This document shows, piece by piece, positions 37,768 to 47,487 of a stretch of 64,000 bases of DNA. Source of the stretch: Burkholderia diffusa (lineage in GTDB: Bacteria > Pseudomonadota > Gammaproteobacteria > Burkholderiales > Burkholderiaceae); the NCBI RefSeq assembly GCF_902499115.1, contig NZ_CABVPN010000015.1, positions 132,648 to 196,647 of the forward strand. Reading direction: 5' to 3'. The translations under genes were made by a program, and so were the position numbers. The notes beneath the pieces were generated by a model. It saw only the letters and a program-made list of their open reading frames with translations. It was not told where the DNA came from and did not search any database. The first letter of the stretch is position 1. Each line of letters begins with the position of its first letter.

Positions 37768-38658
37768 TCAGGCCGTGCGCAGGAACAACCGTCGCGTCAG
37801 GTCGAACGCGACAAGGTTGCCGGCCACCACGAGCAACAACCCGACCACCGCGAGCGGCGACCACTGGTAGCCCTCGAAGACCGTCGACACGGCAAGCGCG
37901 ACGATCGGGAACAGCACCGTGCAGTATGCGGCGCGCTCGGGCCCGATCCGGCCGACGAGGGTCAGGTAAGCAGTGAACCCGATCACCGAGCCCGGCACGG
38001 CCAGATAGAGGAGCGCGCCGAGATAGCGCGGGCTCGGGTCGATCATGAACGGCAGCCCGGCCATCGCGCTGCCGACCGTCAGGATCGCCGCGCCGATCAG
38101 CATCGCCCAGCCGTTGGTCACGAGCGGGTGCAGGCCCATCGACTGCATCCGGCTCGACAGCAGGTTGCCCGCCGAGAAGCACATCGTGCCCGCGAACGCG
38201 ATCGCGAGGCCCGTCCAGGTCGCGTGATCGTCGAGATGGCTGGCCATCTGCTGCCAGAACAGGCATGCGATGCCGGTCAGCCCGAGCAGCGCGCCGGCGA
38301 TCGCGGACGGCCGCAGCGGGCGGCCCATGAACAGCCGGCCGTTGATCGAGTTCAGCAGCGGAGCGGTCGAGAAGATCACGGCGACGAGGCCGCTCGGCAC
38401 GACCTGCTCCGAATAGTAGAAGCACAGGAAATTCAGGCAGAACAGCGCGAAGCCCTGCGCGACGAGGTAGCGCCACGCCTCGCGCGGCGGACGCACCGGC
38501 CGGCGCATCACGCGCAGCAGCGCGAACAGCACGGCGGCCGCGAGCCAGAAGCGCCACGCGATCGACACGGGCGGCGGCACGGCGCCGAGCTGCCATTTGA
38601 TCGCGATCCAGGTGGTGCCCCAGATCAGCACGGTAACGAAATAGAGCGACAGGTTCAT
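37768..38658 (-). CDS. EamA/DMT-family transporter
   Basis: A 296-residue inner-membrane protein with ten predicted helices and two EamA repeats: VLIWGTTWIAIKWQLG in the first and CFSAGNLLSSRMQSMGLHPL in the second. Members export amino acids or metabolites; the substrate is unknown. The ATG at 38658 (MNLSLYFVTVLIWG) starts the first helix, and the longer frame would add a charged leader. It is divergent from an AraC regulator, with 133 bases between the starts, which may control it. Confidence 0.87.
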   Translation of the reverse strand: MNLSLYFVTVLIWGTTWIAIKWQLGAVPPPVSIAWRFWLAAAVLFALLRVMRRPVRPPREAWRYLVAQGFALFCLNFLCFYYSEQVVPSGLVAVIFSTAPLLNSINGRLFMGRPLRPSAIAGALLGLTGIACLFWQQMASHLDDHATWTGLAIAFAGTMCFSAGNLLSSRMQSMGLHPLVTNGWAMLIGAAILTVGSAMAGLPFMIDPSPRYLGALLYLAVPGSVIGFTAYLTLVGRIGPERAAYCTVLFPIVALAVSTVFEGYQWSPLAVVGLLLVVAGNLVAFDLTRRLFLRTA

Positions 38659-38791
38659 GGCGGCAACGAAGCGGAACGAGTGAAGCGGACTCCGACTGTG
38701 CCGCCACCCTGCCCGCGCGGATTGTCCGGAATTGCGGTCTTTTTCGGGCAGCCGCACGGCGCGCTTCGCGCGCGCTTATACTCGCCCCATC

Positions 38792-39727
38792 ATGAGTTCG
38801 CCCCTGTACGCCCCGCCCATCGACCACGCGGCTGCCCTTGCCGGCGGTGCGATGCCGTTCGGCCTGCAGTCGGTATGCCGCACGCTCGCCGAGGCGAACG
38901 CGACGCTCGAGCGCTTCACCTGGCTCGGCGACCATCTCGCGATCGCCGAATGGACGCGCATCACCGACGAAAGCGAAACGATCTACGAACAGCCCGGCCA
39001 CCACACGCTGTCGTGCTATCTGGACGGCGGCTACCGGACGGAGCGCGAACGCGTGCCGCGCTACGGCGCGCCGAGCCTGCTGTGCGCGCTGCCGGGCGAC
39101 CATGAGTCGCGCTGGTGGGTGCGCGGCGAGATGCACTTCATCCACCTTTACTTCCTGCCCGAGCACTTCACGCAGCGCGCGATCCGCGAGCTCGATCGCG
39201 AGCCGCGCGAGCTGAAGCTCGCCGACCGCACCTATTTCGAGGATGCACGCGTCGCGGCGCAGTTCCGTTCGCTTGCGCTCGAACGCTGGGACGATGCCGA
39301 CGGACGGCTGCGCGTCAACGAAGCCGCGCACGACGTGCTGAGCCTGCTGCTGCGCGGCCAGAGCACGACGCGCACCGATGTGCCGTTCCGCGGCGGACTC
39401 GCGCCGGCCGTGCGCCGCCGCGTGCGCGACTACATCGACAGCTACCTGTCGCAGCCGCTGACGCTCGGCGAGCTGGCGAACGTCGCCGCGCTGTCCGAAT
39501 ACCATTTCTCGCGGATGTTCAGGCTGTCGTTCGGCCGCGCGCCGCACGCGTGGGTGGCCGAGCAGCGGCTCGCGCGGGCGCGCCTGCTGCTGCGCACGAC
39601 GGCGCTACCGCTCGCGCAGGTCGCGGCCGAATGCGGCTACGCGAACGCCGGCCACTTCAGCCACCGCTTTCGCGACGCGCACGGCACGACGCCGAACGCG
39701 TACCGGCGCGCGATGCAGGGCGGCTGA
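38792..39727 (+). CDS. AraC-family transcriptional regulator
   Basis: A 311-residue regulator with a C-terminal double HTH (about residues 210-305: LTLGELANVAALSEYHFSRMFRLSFGRAPHAWV and LAQVAAECGYANAGHFSHRFRD). The N-terminal domain is likely a cupin-like sensor with an HHTLSCYLDGGYRTERE stretch. The ATG at 38792 was chosen. It probably regulates the divergent EamA transporter. It is followed convergently by the aminotransferase gene. Confidence 0.88.
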   Translation: MSSPLYAPPIDHAAALAGGAMPFGLQSVCRTLAEANATLERFTWLGDHLAIAEWTRITDESETIYEQPGHHTLSCYLDGGYRTERERVPRYGAPSLLCALPGDHESRWWVRGEMHFIHLYFLPEHFTQRAIRELDREPRELKLADRTYFEDARVAAQFRSLALERWDDADGRLRVNEAAHDVLSLLLRGQSTTRTDVPFRGGLAPAVRRRVRDYIDSYLSQPLTLGELANVAALSEYHFSRMFRLSFGRAPHAWVAEQRLARARLLLRTTALPLAQVAAECGYANAGHFSHRFRDAHGTTPNAYRRAMQGG

Positions 39728-39790
39728 ACGCCGCACCCCGGCTGTCGACGAGGCGGTTTCGTGCAGCGCACCCGCCTCGCGTCTCTCCGC

Positions 39791-41002
39791 TTACGTACCG
39801 CGCCGCGACAGTTCCTGCTCGAGCGCAGCCACGCCGGCCGGCAGGTCGACCGGCACCTTCAGGTCGACCATCGTGCGGCCGAACGCGTGCAGCGTGCGGA
39901 ACAGGTTGTGTTCGCGGCACTGTTCGCCCATCTGCCCGATCCGCACGATCGGCAGCCCGAACGAGCCCGAAATCTCGACCTGGTACTGCTTCGAGATATG
40001 GCCGCACACCATCCCGGGCGTGAGCCCTTCGGGCGTCTCGATCCCGACCACCGAGTTGAGCCGGCAGTCCTTCGGCGCATAGAGCGCGAGCCCCATCGCC
40101 TCGACGCCCGCCTGCAGCGCGAGCGAGCAGCGCAGGTGGCGCGCGAAGCGACTTTCGAGCGTCTCCGCGCAGACGAGCCGCAGCGCCTCGTGCAGCGCGA
40201 GCACGCCCGACACCGGCGCCGTGTAGTGATAGCCCGCGTTGTGCCAGAAGTTCTCCGCGAGCGCCATGTCGAGGCACCAGTGCGCGTTCGGTTCCGGACG
40301 ATGCTTCATGCGCTCCCACGCGGCGTCGGAGAATGCGATCAGCGACACACCGGGGATCGACGACAGCCCCTTCTGGCCCCCCGTGATCACCGCGTCGATG
40401 CCCCACGCGTCCATTTCGAGCGGCATCGTCGACAGCGTGCACACCGCGTCGACCACGACCAGCGCACCGGCCGCCTTCGCGAGCGCCGCGATGTCGCGCA
40501 GATCGCGATTCCACACGGTGTTCGACGTCTCGCCCTGCACGATCGTGACGATCTCGGGCCGCTCCCGCGCGATCGCGTCCGCGATTTCGTCGAGGCTCGC
40601 GACCGAGCGGTCGGCCACCTCGAGCGTGGCGACGTCGGCGCCGACGCGCGTGGCCATCTCGGCCATCCGCGCGCTGAAGAACCCGTTGCGGATCGACAGC
40701 ACGCGCGTACCGCGCCACGCGAGGTTCGAAATCGCCATCTCCATCGCGGCCGAGCCGGGGCCGGCAACGCCGAGCACCCACTTCGTGCGGGTCTGGAACA
40801 CGTAGCGCGCCATCTCCTTCACCTGCTCGATGATCTTCGCCATCGTCGCGCCGAGGTGGTTGATCACGATCGTGTTCGCCTTCGCGACGGCGGCCGGGAT
40901 CGGGACCGGGCCGGCCCCCATCATCAGCAGCGGTTCTTCGGGCAGGATCGCGTCGAGCGGCACGACGACGGGACAGGGAATCGGCGAGTAATCGATGGAC
41001 AT
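39791..41002 (-). CDS. Class V aminotransferase, PucG/AGXT-like (ureidoglycine-glyoxylate or alanine-glyoxylate type)
   Basis: A 403-residue PLP enzyme. MMGAGPVPIPAAV opens the fold, GPGSAAMEMAISNLAWRG is the phosphate-binding region and DAVITGGQKGLSSIPG carries the lysine for PLP (QKG motif). The closest families are (S)-ureidoglycine-glyoxylate aminotransferase (PucG) and serine/alanine-glyoxylate aminotransferases. Proximity to xdhABC, about 3.7 kb away, favours a purine-degradation role, but several unrelated genes intervene. The ATG at 41002 gives MSIDYSPIP; longer starts were rejected. Confidence 0.82.
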   Translation of the reverse strand: MSIDYSPIPCPVVVPLDAILPEEPLLMMGAGPVPIPAAVAKANTIVINHLGATMAKIIEQVKEMARYVFQTRTKWVLGVAGPGSAAMEMAISNLAWRGTRVLSIRNGFFSARMAEMATRVGADVATLEVADRSVASLDEIADAIARERPEIVTIVQGETSNTVWNRDLRDIAALAKAAGALVVVDAVCTLSTMPLEMDAWGIDAVITGGQKGLSSIPGVSLIAFSDAAWERMKHRPEPNAHWCLDMALAENFWHNAGYHYTAPVSGVLALHEALRLVCAETLESRFARHLRCSLALQAGVEAMGLALYAPKDCRLNSVVGIETPEGLTPGMVCGHISKQYQVEISGSFGLPIVRIGQMGEQCREHNLFRTLHAFGRTMVDLKVPVDLPAGVAALEQELSRRGT

Positions 41003-41757
41003 GGCAGGCAAGGGAGGTAGGAAGAAAACGCTCGGACGTCGTTCGCCGCACGGCACGGCCAACTGATCGATCATTCCGCGTTCCGCGCTCGCGCGCAAGA
41101 GGCACGCGCGGCCGGACAGCGTGACGCTGGCCCGGTCGACGGACCGGGCCAGCCAGCCGGGCCTGCGTCGCACGACCGGGTTGCGCAATCCCGCAGCATG
41201 GCCGTGCGCATGCAAAACGGTTCCATCCGCGGTTCGATGTCCGCGATTTTCTCGCGCAGTATTGCGATGCGCTCCGGATGCCCGCGTTCTGCACGATACA
41301 TGCATCCACCGGAATACCGGCCATCACGATGAAAATCGTGCAGGGTGGAATCGGCCCACGAAAACCAGACCCCGGGAAAAAACATCCATTATCGCGGCAT
41401 CAATTGGTGAGCGATTTCACCCATTACCGCACCCCGCCACACACGATCACGCACAATGCATTGATTTACATGACAAATATTCGAACCGTCGGCAGTTTCA
41501 CTCAATACACTTCCGGCTATCCCCCGCACATACACACGACACTTCCCCGCTAAATCGATACCCGCTATTTCGATTTTACGCAACCCGCCCTTTTTCTCAG
41601 GTTGACGGATATCGGTTCTGTAATGAACAATCGTCTGCAGAATCGAAATCCGATTTTTCGATATGGGCCAGAACCTGGTGTCACGCGACGTTTTTCCAGG
41701 TCGCGCAACGAAAAATCACAACCAAAATCAATCAACCGGGCCAGAAATTCGCGAGCC
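41003..41757. other. Gene-free divergent region between aminotransferase and LysR genes
   Basis: About 755 bases. The first third is GC-rich; from about 41320 to 41700 it becomes AT-rich. An open frame at 41278-41553 lacks any family feature and has poor codon bias. A small inverted repeat CACGAT-GAAA-ATCGTG lies at 41325-41340. Otherwise I see no RNA gene, terminator or repeat. Confidence 0.5.
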
Positions 41758-42744
41758 ATGAACCAGATTCAGACCATGCGTGTGTTCGTCTGCGTCGCCG
41801 AACAGCAGAGCTTCCGGCGCGCGGCGCACCATCTAGGCGTATCCAATGCGCTCGTCACGCGCTCGATCGCGATGCTCGAGTCTCACCTGAACACGCGGTT
41901 GATCCACCGCACCACGCGCAACCTGTCGCTGACCGAGGCCGGCCTGCGCTACCTCGACGGCTGCCGTGCGCTGCTCGAGGAATTCGATCATCTCGAGGCG
42001 TCCGTCGCGCACGCCGTGCGCGAGCCGGCCGGCACGTTGCGCGTGGTCGCGTCCGGCCTGCTGTCGCCGCTTGCGCTCACCCCGCTCGTCAGCAGTTTCC
42101 GGCACCGCTACCCCGAACTGCGCGTGCAGCTTACCGTCGCCGAAGGGCCGCTCGACGTGCTCGAATCCGGCTACGACGTCGGCATCGCGACGGGCAACCT
42201 GCTCGACGGCAACCCGACCCTGATCGGCCACGCACTCGCACCGAACCCGTTCGTCGCCTGCGCGGCGCCCGCGTATCTCGAACGGCGCGGCGAGCCGCGC
42301 GCACCCGACGACCTGCCGGGCCACGACTGGGTCGCGCTCGCGCCGCACCAGCATGCGCCCGCGTGGCGGCTGGTCGGCCACGACGGCGTCACGCATTCGA
42401 TCACGGTGCGCCCGACCTGCACGGTCAACCAGCTGGCGCTCGTGCAGTTGGCGGCCGTCGCCGGGTCCGGCATCGCGGTGCTGCCCGAGGCGAGCATCGT
42501 CGACGCGCTCGCCACCGGCACGCTCGTGCGGCTACTGCCCGCCTACCGGATCGACGACACGGACACGCAGCTGTCCCTCGTCTACCCGAACCGCCAGTAC
42601 GTGCCGGCCCGCACGCGAAGCTTCGTCGAGCACGCGCTCGAGCATTTCGGCGCACAGGCGGCCCGCGAGCGGACCGGCTACGGCTTCCTGCGCACGCCCG
42701 ATCGCACCGACATCGCCACCGGCCGGCAGACGGGCCTGCAGTAA
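41758..42744 (+). CDS. LysR-family transcriptional regulator
   Basis: A 328-residue LTTR of the common DsdA/CrgA-like subgroup: the HTH opens MNQIQTMRVFVCVAEQQSFRRAAHHLGVSNALVTRSIAMLE, and the effector domain begins AGTLRVVASGLLSPL. The ATG at 41758 was chosen; the preceding 52 codons are not regulator-like. It is followed after 30 bases by the D-lactate dehydrogenase-like gene on the same strand, so regulator and enzyme probably form one transcript. Confidence 0.88.
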   Translation: MNQIQTMRVFVCVAEQQSFRRAAHHLGVSNALVTRSIAMLESHLNTRLIHRTTRNLSLTEAGLRYLDGCRALLEEFDHLEASVAHAVREPAGTLRVVASGLLSPLALTPLVSSFRHRYPELRVQLTVAEGPLDVLESGYDVGIATGNLLDGNPTLIGHALAPNPFVACAAPAYLERRGEPRAPDDLPGHDWVALAPHQHAPAWRLVGHDGVTHSITVRPTCTVNQLALVQLAAVAGSGIAVLPEASIVDALATGTLVRLLPAYRIDDTDTQLSLVYPNRQYVPARTRSFVEHALEHFGAQAARERTGYGFLRTPDRTDIATGRQTGLQ

Positions 42745-42774
42745 ACTGCACGCGACAGCCATCGGAGGTGCAGC

Positions 42775-43773
42775 GTGCGCGTGATCCTGTTCAGCAGCCG
42801 GCAGTACGACGACGAATCGTTTACCGCCGCCAACCGGCAATTCGGCTATCGGCTGCACTTCCAGCCGTCGCACCTCGACGCGGAGACCGCGATCCTCGCG
42901 CACGGCTTCGAGGTCGTCTGTCCGTTCGTCAACGACACCGTCGACGCGGCCGTGCTCCAACGGCTCGCTGACGGCGGCACGCGCCTGATCGCGCTGCGCT
43001 CGGCGGGTTTCAACCACGTCGACCTGGCGGCCGCGGAGCGGCTCGGCATCGCCGTCGTGCGCGTGCCGGCGTATTCGCCGCATGCGGTTGCCGAACACGC
43101 GGTCGCATTGATCCTTGCACTCAACCGCCGGCTGCCGCGCGCGGTCGCACGCACGCGCGAAGGCGACTTCTCGCTGAACGGCCTGCTCGGCTTCGACCTG
43201 CACGGCAAGACCGTCGGCGTGGTTGGCACCGGCCTGATCGGCAGTGTGTTCGCGAAGATCATGATGGGCTTCGGGATGCACGTGCTCGCGCACTCGATGC
43301 CGCCGTACGACGACGAATTGATCGCGTTCGGCGCGCGCTACGTCGAACTCGACGAGTTGCTGCACCATTCGGACATCGTCAGCCTGCACTGCCCCCTGCT
43401 GCCGTCGACGCACCATCTGATCAACGCGCAGACGCTCGCGCGGATGAAGCACGGCGCGATGCTGATCAATACCGGCCGCGGCGGCCTCGTCGACGCGCAG
43501 GCGCTGGTCGACGCGCTCAAGAGCGGCCAGCTCGGCCATCTCGGGCTCGACGTGTACGAGGAGGAGAGCGGTCTGTTCTTCGAGGATCACTCCGACCTGC
43601 CGCTGCAGGACGACGTCCTCGCGCGCCTGCTGACGTTCCCGAACGTGATCGTCACGTCGCACCAGGCGTTCTTCACGCGCGAGGCGCTCGCCGAGATCGC
43701 GCACACGACGCTGCTGAACATCGAGGCGTGGCACGCCGGCACACCGACCAACGTCGTCACGACGGGGCGCTGA
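42775..43773 (+). CDS. ldhA: D-lactate dehydrogenase-type 2-hydroxyacid dehydrogenase
   Basis: A 332-residue NAD-dependent enzyme of the D-isomer-specific 2-hydroxyacid dehydrogenase family, reducing pyruvate or a similar oxo acid. The Rossmann motif is GVVGTGLIGSVFAK, and the catalytic Arg-Glu-His set appears in NTGRGGLVD, LDVYEEE and TSHQAFFT. Length and the FFEDHSDLPLQDDVLARL insert match fermentative LdhA. The start is a GTG at 42775 behind GGAGGTGC. It is downstream of the LysR gene. Confidence 0.88.
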   Translation: MRVILFSSRQYDDESFTAANRQFGYRLHFQPSHLDAETAILAHGFEVVCPFVNDTVDAAVLQRLADGGTRLIALRSAGFNHVDLAAAERLGIAVVRVPAYSPHAVAEHAVALILALNRRLPRAVARTREGDFSLNGLLGFDLHGKTVGVVGTGLIGSVFAKIMMGFGMHVLAHSMPPYDDELIAFGARYVELDELLHHSDIVSLHCPLLPSTHHLINAQTLARMKHGAMLINTGRGGLVDAQALVDALKSGQLGHLGLDVYEEESGLFFEDHSDLPLQDDVLARLLTFPNVIVTSHQAFFTREALAEIAHTTLLNIEAWHAGTPTNVVTTGR

Positions 43774-43892
43774 TCCTCGGCGCTCGGCGCACGTGATCCG
43801 TCAACGATTCATCATTTTGTTTTGACTGATGTAACGCCGCCCGTCCGGCGTCTGCTATCGTTGCGCCGACTTCCCCCTTGCTTCTGCCGCTC

Positions 43893-44660
43893 ATGCGTTT
43901 CGACGACTCCGCCATTGCCGCGGTCTACCGCGCGATCTTCGAACGGCGCGACATGCGCCACTTCACGCCGGCGCCCGTCGATCCGGCCACGCTCGCGCGG
44001 CTGCTGCGCGCCGCGCACCACGCGCCGAGCGTCGGCTTCATGCAGCCATGGCGCTTCATCCGCATCACCGATCCCGCGCTGCGCACCGCGATCCACGCGC
44101 TGGTCGAGGCCGAGCGCCGCGCGACCGCCGACGCACTCGGCGAGCGGCAGGACGAATTCATGCGGCTGAAGGTCGAAGGGGTGCGCGAATGCGGCGAGCT
44201 GCTGGTCGTCGCGCTGACCGACGATCGCGAGCGCCACGTGTTCGGCCGCCGCACGCTGCCGGAGATGGACCTCGCGTCCGCCGCCTGCGCGATTCAGAAC
44301 ATGTGGCTCGCCGCGCGCGCGGAAGGGCTCGGGATGGGCTGGGTGTCGCTGTTCGACGTCGACGCGCTGCGCACGCTGCTCGGCATGCCGGCCGGCGCGA
44401 AGCCGATCGCCGTGCTGTGCGTCGGGCATGTCGATGCGTTCTACGCGAAGCCGATGCTCGAGGAGGAGCGCTGGGCCGCGCGGATGCCGATCGAGGCATG
44501 CCTGTTCGAAAACGGCTGGGACGCACCGGTGATGCAGGCCGCCGGTTGCACGGCAAACGCCGGCGCGACAGCCGGATCGTCGCCATCGCCGTCGCCCGCA
44601 GTTGCCGAACCGGACGACCGCTCAGACTCGGCACCAGCCGGCGCCCTGCCCGCACGCTGA
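43893..44660 (+). CDS. bluB: 5,6-dimethylbenzimidazole synthase BluB
   Basis: A 255-residue flavin-dependent enzyme that cleaves FMNH2 to make the lower ligand of vitamin B12. It has the nitroreductase-fold opening IFERRDMRHFTPAPVDP and HHAPSVGFMQPWRFIRI, then LPEMDLASAACAIQNMWLAARAEGLGMGWVSLFD, which are BluB-like. The last 35 residues form a Ser/Pro/Ala-rich tail not needed by the fold. No cobalamin genes are adjacent. The ATG at 43893 is preferred over a TTG five codons upstream. Confidence 0.87.
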   Translation: MRFDDSAIAAVYRAIFERRDMRHFTPAPVDPATLARLLRAAHHAPSVGFMQPWRFIRITDPALRTAIHALVEAERRATADALGERQDEFMRLKVEGVRECGELLVVALTDDRERHVFGRRTLPEMDLASAACAIQNMWLAARAEGLGMGWVSLFDVDALRTLLGMPAGAKPIAVLCVGHVDAFYAKPMLEEERWAARMPIEACLFENGWDAPVMQAAGCTANAGATAGSSPSPSPAVAEPDDRSDSAPAGALPAR

Positions 44661-44918
44661 CCGAACCCACGGCGCGCGCAAGGCGCCGCTCCACCGGCGT
44701 CGCTCCGGCCCGAATTTCGCCGCGCCGCCGCGGGACCCGCCTAATCCCACACTGTGACGCACCCCTGCCGTTACCGCGTCGCGCGCCGGCAACATCCGTT
44801 TTGGCCCCGAGCATAGGGGTTTTCACTGAAGTAGAATCGCGGCTGATGCCTCTCCGCCCCGCCCGCCCCGCGCATCCCGCGCCGACCTCGGGCCGCGGCC
44901 TTTCCGTAGCCCACCGCG

Positions 44919-46088
44919 ATGCCGTTACCTCTCTTCGCCCTTGCCGTTGCCGCATTTGGAATCGGTACCACCGAGTTCGTGATCATGGGGCTGCTGCCCA
45001 ACGTCGCCCGCGACCTCGGCGTGTCGATCCCGGCCGCCGGCATGCTCGTGTCGGGCTACGCGCTCGGCGTGACGATCGGCGCGCCGATCCTCGCGATCGT
45101 CACCGCGAAGATGCCGCGCAAGCGCGCGTTGATGGGCCTGATCGGGCTGTTCATCGCGGGCAACCTGTTCTGCGCGATCGCGCCCGGCTACGCGGTGCTG
45201 ATGGCCGCGCGCGTCGTCACCGCGTTCTGCCATGGCGCATTCTTCGGGATCGGCTCGGTGGTCGCGAGCAACCTGGTCGCGCCGAACCGGCGCGCGCAGG
45301 CGATCGCGCTGATGTTCACCGGCCTTACGCTCGCGAACGTGCTCGGCGTGCCGCTCGGCACCGCGCTCGGCCAGGCGTTCGGCTGGCGCGCGACGTTCTG
45401 GGCCGTCACCGGCATCGGCGTCGCCGCGGCCGCCGCGCTCGCGGTCTGCCTGCCGAAGAACCTCGCGATGCCCGACACCAGCATCACGCGGGAATTCAGC
45501 GTGCTGAAGCACCCGCAGGTGCTGATGGTGCTCGGCATCAGCGTGCTTGCGTCCGCGAGCCTGTTCAGCGTGTTCACGTACATCACGCCGATCCTCGAGG
45601 ACGTGACGGGCTTCTCGCCGCGTCAGGTGACTTACGTGCTGCTGCTGTTCGGCCTCGGCCTGACGGTCGGCGGCACGCTCGGCGGCAAGCTCGCCGACTG
45701 GCGCCGGATGCCGTCGCTGATCGCGACGCTCGCGCTGATCGGCATCGTCCTCGCGCTGTTCCCGGGCACGATGCATTTGCCGTTCGCGGCGCTCGCGACG
45801 ATCTTCGTGTGGGGCATCCTCGCGTTCGCGATCGTGCCGCCGCTGCAGATCCTGATCGTCGATCGCGCAAGCGACGCGCCGAACCTCGCGTCGACGCTGA
45901 ACCAGGGCGCGTTCAACCTCGGCAATGCGACGGGCGCCTGGCTCGGCGGCATGGCGATCGGCTCCGGCGTGTCGCTCGTGAACCTGCCGTGGGTCGGCGT
46001 CGCGATGGCGGTCGCGGCACTGGCGCTCACGCTGTGGTCGGCGTCGCTCGAACGCCGCCCGGTCGCCGTGCCGACCGAGTACGTGTAA
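44919..46088 (+). CDS. MFS transporter, DHA1 family (AraJ/YdhP-like)
   Basis: A 389-residue 12-helix transporter. FGIGTTEFVIMGLLPNVARDLGVS is the signature opening of the AraJ/PbuE/YdhP subgroup, which includes sugar, purine and drug exporters. The substrate is unknown. It starts about 260 bases after bluB and 93 bases before a second MFS gene on the same strand; the two transporters belong to different subgroups. Confidence 0.88.
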   Translation: MPLPLFALAVAAFGIGTTEFVIMGLLPNVARDLGVSIPAAGMLVSGYALGVTIGAPILAIVTAKMPRKRALMGLIGLFIAGNLFCAIAPGYAVLMAARVVTAFCHGAFFGIGSVVASNLVAPNRRAQAIALMFTGLTLANVLGVPLGTALGQAFGWRATFWAVTGIGVAAAAALAVCLPKNLAMPDTSITREFSVLKHPQVLMVLGISVLASASLFSVFTYITPILEDVTGFSPRQVTYVLLLFGLGLTVGGTLGGKLADWRRMPSLIATLALIGIVLALFPGTMHLPFAALATIFVWGILAFAIVPPLQILIVDRASDAPNLASTLNQGAFNLGNATGAWLGGMAIGSGVSLVNLPWVGVAMAVAALALTLWSASLERRPVAVPTEYV

Positions 46089-46181
46089 CGCAACCCTGCT
46101 GCAATCGTTGCGCGCACAACTCCACGCGAACCTGATGGCCTTCATGGACCTTTCAAGGTCCGCGGTGTAGCATCGCGCCCG

Positions 46182-47342
46182 ATGAAAGCCATTCTCAACC
46201 GTGATTTCCTTGCGCTGATCCTGAGCGTCGCGGTCGTCGGTCTCGGCACCGGCGCCACACTGCCGCTCACTGCGCTCGCGCTGACCGAGGCCGGACACGG
46301 CACCAACGTCGTCGGCATGCTGACGGCCGCGCAGGCCCTGGGGGGCCTCGCGATCGTCCCGTTCGTCACCGCGCTCGCGCGACACATCGGCTCGCGCCGC
46401 GCGATCGTCGTGTCGGTCGTACTGCTTGCTGCAGCCACCGCGCTGATGCAGGTCACGTCGCACCTGATCGTATGGGGCGTGCTGCGCGTGCTGTGCGGCG
46501 CGGCGCTGATGCTGCTGTTCACGATCGGCGAGGCGTGGGTCAACCAGCTCGCCGACGATTCGACGCGCGGCCGCGTGGTCGCGATCTACGCGACGAATTT
46601 CACGCTGTTCCAGATGGCGGGCCCCGTGCTCGTCAGCCAGATCGCCGGCGCGACGAGCATCCGCTTCGCGCTGTGCGGCGCACTTTTCCTGCTCGCACTG
46701 CCGACGCTCGCGACGATCCGCCGCGCGCCGCTCGCCGGCGACGACGCGCATCACGCAGCGCACGACAGCTGGCTCGCCGTGCTGCCGCGCATGCCCGCGC
46801 TGATCATCGGCACCGGCTTCTTCGCGCTGTTCGATACGCTCGCGCTGTCGCTGCTGCCGCTCTATGCGATGGATCACGGCGTCGCGAGCGCGACCGCCGT
46901 GCTGCTCGCGTCGATCATGCTGTTCGGCGATACGGCGATGCAGTTCCCGATCGGCTGGCTCGCGGACAAGCTCGGCCGCGAACGCGTGCACCTCGGCGCC
47001 GGCTGGATCGTGCTCGCCGGCCTGCCGCTGCTGCCGCTCGTGATCGCCGATCCGTGGCTGTGCTGGCCGCTGCTGTTCGTGCTCGGCGCGGCGGCCGGCA
47101 GCATCTACACGCTGTCGCTGGTCGCATGCGGCGAACGCTTCCGTGGCGCAGCGCTCGTCACCGCGAGTTCGCTCGTGTCGGCATCGTGGAGCGCCGCGAG
47201 CTTCGGCGGCCCGCTGGTTGCCGGCGCGTTGATGGAGCAACTGGGCAGCAACGCGCTGATCGGCGTGCTGGTCGTCTGCGTCGCCGCGTTCGTCGCGGCC
47301 GCGCTGTGGGAACGACGCGCCGCGTTGCAGCGCGCGGTCTGA
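46182..47342 (+). CDS. MFS transporter, YcaD-like
   Basis: A 386-residue 12-helix transporter with the opening LILSVAVVGLGTGATLPLTALALTEAG and the loop segment FTIGEAWVNQLADDSTRGRVVAIYATNF, which resembles the YcaD/YfkF group. The second half has the motif GWLADKLGRERVHLG. The substrate is unknown. It converges on the homogentisate operon across a strong hairpin. Confidence 0.86.
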   Translation: MKAILNRDFLALILSVAVVGLGTGATLPLTALALTEAGHGTNVVGMLTAAQALGGLAIVPFVTALARHIGSRRAIVVSVVLLAAATALMQVTSHLIVWGVLRVLCGAALMLLFTIGEAWVNQLADDSTRGRVVAIYATNFTLFQMAGPVLVSQIAGATSIRFALCGALFLLALPTLATIRRAPLAGDDAHHAAHDSWLAVLPRMPALIIGTGFFALFDTLALSLLPLYAMDHGVASATAVLLASIMLFGDTAMQFPIGWLADKLGRERVHLGAGWIVLAGLPLLPLVIADPWLCWPLLFVLGAAAGSIYTLSLVACGERFRGAALVTASSLVSASWSAASFGGPLVAGALMEQLGSNALIGVLVVCVAAFVAAALWERRAALQRAV

Positions 47343-47435
47343 CATTGGCGCGCACGCCGCAGCGCGCCGCCCGGACGACGACGGCGCGAACACGCGCCGC
47401 CGGGCCACGGATACGCCGGTCACACGCCGAAAACG

Positions 47436-47464
47436 ACGACGGCCCGCGCAATGCGGGCCGTCGT
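47436..47464. terminator. Terminator at the end of the homogentisate operon
   Basis: A perfect 12 bp stem (ACGACGGCCCGC / GCGGGCCGTCGT) with a five-base loop is followed on the minus strand by TTTTC, 23 bases after the fahA stop. It also lies 94 bases beyond the convergent MFS stop. Confidence 0.85.
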
Positions 47465-47487
47465 GCTCATGATCGCTACGTTGCGCG

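Noticed and set aside
41278..41553. A 91-codon open frame in the gene-free region
   Set aside because: Poor codon bias, no ribosome-binding site, no recognisable domain, and it sits in AT-rich promoter-like sequence.
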